A DNA stretch of 43,593 bases from Actinomycetes bacterium. Lineage in GTDB: Bacteria; Actinomycetota; Acidimicrobiia; Acidimicrobiales; Bog-793. Each line of letters opens with the position of its first letter. The first letter of the stretch is position 1. Shown here piece after piece: positions 40,231 through 43,593 of this stretch. A program made the translations under genes and the position numbers. The stretch covers positions 1 through 43,593 of the forward strand of contig JAKBPI010000021.1 of NCBI GenBank assembly GCA_021829645.1, read 5' to 3'. The notes under the pieces were generated by a model. That model saw only the letters and a program-made list of their open reading frames with translations, was not told where the DNA came from and did no database searches.

Positions 40231-40524
40231 ATGAATGCTATCAAGTCCGACAATTCTAAAAGCGGTTTTGTCAAAGTAACACAGATCAAATCTAAAATTG
40301 GCACAAAACCTCTACATAGAGGAACATTAAATGCCTTAGGCCTACGTGGCATAGGACGGACAAATTATTTTGTCGATTCCAGGGAGACTCAAGGCATGCT
40401 TGTCCGAGTGGCGCATCTTGTCGCTGTAGAGTACTTGGACAGGACTCAGTTGGAAAAAGAGACCCACAGAAGAGCGGCTAAGCTGTTGGCCGCAAGTGGT
40501 GAAGTCGGAGGAAAACAGAAATGA
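40231..40524 (+). CDS. rpmD: large ribosomal subunit protein uL30 with extensions (97 aa)
   Basis: The core of about 55 residues (KVTQIKSKIGTKPLHRGTLN, LGLRGIGRTNYFVDS, GMLVRVAHLVAVE) matches bacterial uL30, which is usually about 60 aa. Both ends are longer: about 15 polar residues at the N-terminus and about 25 mixed-charge residues at the C-terminus. I chose the ATG at 40231, with AAGGA upstream; a GTG directly before it is also in frame. The end overlaps rplO by 4 nt. Confidence 0.94.
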   Translation: MNAIKSDNSKSGFVKVTQIKSKIGTKPLHRGTLNALGLRGIGRTNYFVDSRETQGMLVRVAHLVAVEYLDRTQLEKETHRRAAKLLAASGEVGGKQK

Positions 40525-41036
40525 TTAAGCTACACGATCTGAGCCCATCCGCTGGTGCCAATAAATCGAAAAAACGTGTAGGTCGTGGTACTGGTGGTAA
40601 AGGTGGTAAAACAGCCGGTAGAGGTACAAAAGGTCAATTGGCCAGAAACACTGTAAAAGCCGGTTTTGAAGGTGGTCAACTCCCCTTGACACAAAGACTT
40701 CCAAAGCTTCGTGGTTTTGCAAACCCATTTAGGATTGAATACAATGTCGTCAATTTGGATGTCTTGAATCAATTGATTGAAAAGCTTTCAGCCGAAGGGA
40801 AAAGTTTAGAAATAAACCCTGAAGTATTAAAAAGCGAGGGTATTGTACACCATAAAGGACTCATCAAAGTTCTAGGGCGAGGCGAAATAACTGCAAAAGC
40901 CATAGTCCACGCTCATGGTTTTTCTGCATCAGCCAAGGAGGCTATATTGGCAGCGGGAGGGAAAGTTGTTCTCGTGCCGTTGCCATTCGGAGATAGGAGA
41001 CCTCCTGCCAAGGGTAACGCTTTGGCTAACAGGTAG
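40521..41036 (+). CDS. rplO: large ribosomal subunit protein uL15 (171 aa)
   Basis: Assembly protein of the 50S core. It has LHDLSPSAGANKSKKRVGRG, the Gly/Lys-rich GKGGKTAGRGTKGQ segment, FEGGQLPLTQRLPKLRGF and the C-terminal KVLGRGEITAKAIVHAHGFS block. It is somewhat longer than the usual 145-150 aa because of a short C-terminal tail. Last r-protein gene before a 189-nt gap and secY. Confidence 0.97.
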   Translation: MIKLHDLSPSAGANKSKKRVGRGTGGKGGKTAGRGTKGQLARNTVKAGFEGGQLPLTQRLPKLRGFANPFRIEYNVVNLDVLNQLIEKLSAEGKSLEINPEVLKSEGIVHHKGLIKVLGRGEITAKAIVHAHGFSASAKEAILAAGGKVVLVPLPFGDRRPPAKGNALANR

Positions 41037-41159
41037 TAGTCAAACTTTTTATGTGGTGATTGTTAAAAGTATCGTAAAGCGTTAAACAAGATACTTGCAA
41101 AATATATACTAAAAATGATTGGTTCGTACATTGGGGATTATATATTGATCTGATTCCCT

Positions 41160-41165
41160 TATAAT
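41160..41165 (+). promoter_or_regulatory. -10 element upstream of secY
   Basis: A consensus TATAAT 60 nt before the secY start, in a 189-nt AT-rich gap after rplO. No good -35 was found, so promoter activity is uncertain. It would allow secY-adk to be expressed apart from the r-protein genes. Confidence 0.4.
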
Positions 41166-41225
41166 GATCCAATCGGCCCAGCAAGGAAACCGTGCAACAA
41201 TGACAGACAAGGGTATGGAGGCGGC

Positions 41226-42521
41226 GTGCTCTCTAGTTTAAAAAACATGCTGAAGGTCGCCGACCTTCGCAACAAAATACTTTTTACTTTGTTTATAATA
41301 GCCGTTTATCAATTGGGTGCCAATATACCCGTACCAGGCGTAGACTATGCGAGAATAGCTTTGATCTCAAAACAGGCTTCAGGCACTGGACTTGCCGGTT
41401 TCTTGGATTTGTTTTCTGGAGGAGCACTGGCCAGAGCCGCCATTCTTGGTCTTGGCATCATGCCTTATATAACGTCGTCTATTATTATTCAGCTCCTGCA
41501 AACTGTCATACCAAAGTTCGCTGAATGGCGTGACCAAGGGGCAGTGGGACAGCGTAAGCTGACCCAGGCAACCCGTTATTTGACAATAGCACTAGCCTTG
41601 ATGCAATCGTCAGGTATCGTGTTCCTGCTTCATTCAGGTCAACTCCTTTCTGGGACTGCGAACTCTTCATCAGACTTAATTCCTGATTTTACCGCTCCCC
41701 GTATTCTGTTTATTATTCTTGTCTTTACGGCAGGAACCGCTTTCGTTATGTGGCTGGGAGAGCTCATTACACAGCGCGGGATAGGACAAGGGATGTCCAT
41801 AATTATCTTCGCCAATGTGGTGGCCACAATCCCTTACGACATATCTGTTATAAAAGACCAGAAAGGATACTCCGGGCTAGTAATTATTGGAGTGGTTTGC
41901 GTACTCATTTTGGTGGCCATAGTGTTTGTGGAACTTGGACAGCGCCGTATACCGGTTACTTTTGCAAAGCGTGTACAAGGTAGGAGAATGTACGGTGGAC
42001 AAAATACTTATATCCCGCTCAAGGTAAACCAAGCAGGTGTTATCCCGGTTATTTTTGCCAGTTCTCTGCTGTATATCCCAGTCTTGGTTTCTACTGTTTT
42101 ACCATGGGAAGGCTTCCGTAATTGGGTGCAGGCAAACTTGTATACACCAACATCGGCTATGTATTTGGCACTGTATGGCTTGTTTATAGTTATATTTACG
42201 TTTTTCTATGTGCAAGTTAGCTTTGATCCATTTCAACAAGCAGATACTTTGCGTAAACAGGGCGGCTATATACCTGGTATAAGACCCGGTCCTCCCACTG
42301 AGAGTTATTTATCGCATATTTTGAATAGAATTACTTTGCCGGGTGCTGTTTTTCTTGCAGCAGTGGCATTAATTCCCTCTCTCTTCTTGGCAGCATGGAG
42401 TATAAGTGCGATTCCTTTCTTTGGCACGACACTGCTGATTGCCGTAGGAGTAGGACTTGAGACTATCAAACAGGTTGACAGTCAACTCACAATGCGTAAC
42501 TATGAGGGCTTCCTGCGTTAA
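41226..42521 (+). CDS. secY: preprotein translocase subunit SecY (431 aa)
   Basis: Channel of the Sec translocase in the cytoplasmic membrane. About ten hydrophobic helices are visible. Signatures are the YQLGANIPVPGVD plug-region entry, GALARAAILGLGIMPYITSS, the cytoplasmic loop RRIPVTFAKRVQGRRMYGGQ and the QQADTLRKQGGYIPGIRPG loop. The start is GTG with GGAGG five bases upstream. adk follows immediately after the stop. Confidence 0.98.
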   Translation: MLSSLKNMLKVADLRNKILFTLFIIAVYQLGANIPVPGVDYARIALISKQASGTGLAGFLDLFSGGALARAAILGLGIMPYITSSIIIQLLQTVIPKFAEWRDQGAVGQRKLTQATRYLTIALALMQSSGIVFLLHSGQLLSGTANSSSDLIPDFTAPRILFIILVFTAGTAFVMWLGELITQRGIGQGMSIIIFANVVATIPYDISVIKDQKGYSGLVIIGVVCVLILVAIVFVELGQRRIPVTFAKRVQGRRMYGGQNTYIPLKVNQAGVIPVIFASSLLYIPVLVSTVLPWEGFRNWVQANLYTPTSAMYLALYGLFIVIFTFFYVQVSFDPFQQADTLRKQGGYIPGIRPGPPTESYLSHILNRITLPGAVFLAAVALIPSLFLAAWSISAIPFFGTTLLIAVGVGLETIKQVDSQLTMRNYEGFLR

Positions 42522-43202
42522 GTGAATCAAATCATTAGGTTGGTTCTCCTTGGTAAGCAAGGAGCGGGTAAAGGCACTCAGTGCATTAGACTCTCACGTC
42601 ACTATGTGATTGAACACATTGCCACCGGAGACATGCTTCGTGCTGCTGTTAAGCTCGGCACAAAAGTCGGTCTTGAGGCAGCAGAATATATGGAAAAAGG
42701 CGAACTGATTCCGGATGATATCGTCATTCGACTTGTTGCAGAGCGAACAAGTATCGGAATTGCACGTGAACGCGGTTTTGTGTTGGATGGCTTTCCTAGA
42801 AACGTTCATCAAGCGGAAATGCTTGATGAAATCTTGGTTCCAGAAGCACTAGATGCAGTTGTGAATTTGAAAGTCCCTACCAATCTTGTACTGAAGCGAA
42901 TAGCATCAAGACGCGTATGTGCTGATTGTGGGGCAACTTACTCAACCAGCAAACGACCCAGGGTCGATTGGATATGTGATAATTGCGGAGGAGAAGTTGT
43001 CCAGAGAGACGACGATACTGAAGCCGCTATTCAGCGAAGGCTGGATTTGTATGAAAAAGAAACGAAGCCGCTCATAGCTTTTTATCAGGAACACGGCAAA
43101 TTGATTGAGATATCCGGAGTTGGACAAGAAGAAGTTGTCAGCCAACGTCTTGCTGTTGCCGTCGATAAAGTCCTATCTCAAAAAACCAACCATGTCGGCT
43201 AG
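42522..43202 (+). CDS. adk: adenylate kinase, zinc-type LID (226 aa)
   Basis: Interconverts AMP plus ATP and two ADP. The P-loop is LLGKQGAGKGTQ (residues 9-20), with Gln13 where most bacterial enzymes have Pro. The AMP-binding part has ATGDMLRAAV and FVLDGFPRN. The LID carries Cys133, Cys136, Cys152 and Cys155, a four-cysteine zinc site. The GTG start abuts the secY stop with no gap, so translation is coupled. The usual neighbour map is not found in the window. Confidence 0.97.
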   Translation: MNQIIRLVLLGKQGAGKGTQCIRLSRHYVIEHIATGDMLRAAVKLGTKVGLEAAEYMEKGELIPDDIVIRLVAERTSIGIARERGFVLDGFPRNVHQAEMLDEILVPEALDAVVNLKVPTNLVLKRIASRRVCADCGATYSTSKRPRVDWICDNCGGEVVQRDDDTEAAIQRRLDLYEKETKPLIAFYQEHGKLIEISGVGQEEVVSQRLAVAVDKVLSQKTNHVG

Positions 43203-43593
43203 CTAAGCGGACAAGTCTGCCAACAGGGTGTCCTGTGGGTGGGGCATGCATTAAATATGTGTTTCCTGCTACCATTGTAGTCCTACAGTCTTCCCTCATT
43301 AAGCCATCATTGTTTGATTTTCTAATCACCTGTTGCAGCATTTCACGCGATTTCATGTTTTTTCATGATGTTTTGGTGTCAAAGTATCTATTTTTTTAGA
43401 AAAAAATCTAAATATTTTTCAGGCAAGGCAGATGAATTTAGGCAGTAATTATTACTAATAGTAGTTATATCACTACTATTAGTAAACTAAGTATCTGTTT
43501 TTGTGGTTTTATTCTTTCTTTTAGTGAGATATATTTAGCTATATTGCCCTCTTTAGAATTCCGCTTTTGCTTTTTAGCCATTCTTCTGGTGGG
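43203..43593. other. AT-rich region after adk, no confirmed gene
   Basis: No gene can be confirmed here. On the minus strand an open frame from the right edge (ATG at 43581) to a TAA at 43467-43465 gives a Lys-rich peptide starting MAKKQKRNSK; it may be the end of a gene beyond the window, but nothing supports it. A weak ACAGG/CCTGT hairpin lies near 43223-43236 and a long perfect palindrome at 43452-43485. Confidence 0.4.
43452..43485. repeat. perfect 14-6-14 inverted repeat
   Basis: TTACTAATAGTAGT (43452-43465), TATATC, ACTACTATTAGTAA (43472-43485). It has no T tract and its stem is AT-rich. It could be an operator for a gene to the right or a weak bidirectional terminator. Confidence 0.6.

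Overview
The window is a bacterial chromosome segment carrying one long ribosomal and RNA-polymerase supercluster on the + strand (16.2-43.2 kb), preceded by about 16 kb of mixed accessory genes. The lineage is inferred, not proven. An HspR-like MerR regulator, KatG, leaderless-looking promoters and the gene order rplJL-rpoBC-rpsLG-fusA-tuf-rpsJ fit Actinomycetota. The adenylate kinase P-loop with Gln in place of Pro, the moderate GC content and the long acidic tails on several ribosomal proteins suggest an Acidimicrobiia-like organism.

Region 1-2300 is visibly more GC-rich than the rest. It holds a minus-strand cassette: a TIGR04255-family protein, an XRE-type helix-turn-helix protein that overlaps it by 4 nt, and a third reading frame broken by an in-frame amber codon and cut by the window edge. 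Its promoter lies in AT-rich DNA at the border, with direct repeats around the -10. From 2.3 to 6.5 kb come small stress and accessory genes: VOC protein, YdeI/OmdA protein, a divergent HxlR regulator and SRPBCC protein, and hsp20 with an HspR-like repressor. A gene-poor stretch at 3.7-4.6 kb holds one orphan repeat resembling a type I-E CRISPR repeat.

Region 6.8-16 kb is redox and carbon metabolism. It contains katG with palindromes in its promoter, a multiply frameshifted alternative-oxidase-like pseudogene, ackA and xfp (phosphoketolase) divergently arranged so that acetyl phosphate from one feeds the other, and a tyrosinase overlapping a DUF2182 membrane protein.

From 16.2 kb the translation cluster runs: L10 leader, rplJ, rplL, terminator, rpoB, rpoC, rpsL, rpsG, fusA, tuf, rpsJ, strong terminator, structured leader, rplC-D-W-B, rpsS, rplV, rpsC, rplP, rpmC, rpsQ, rplN-X-E, rpsZ, rpsH, rplF-R, rpsE, rpmD, rplO, secY, adk. 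Two points of layout are unusual. rpsJ is cut off from rplC by a terminator and a separate promoter and leader, and rplJ is not preceded by rplK-rplA. No tRNA, rRNA, insertion sequence or CRISPR array was recognised.
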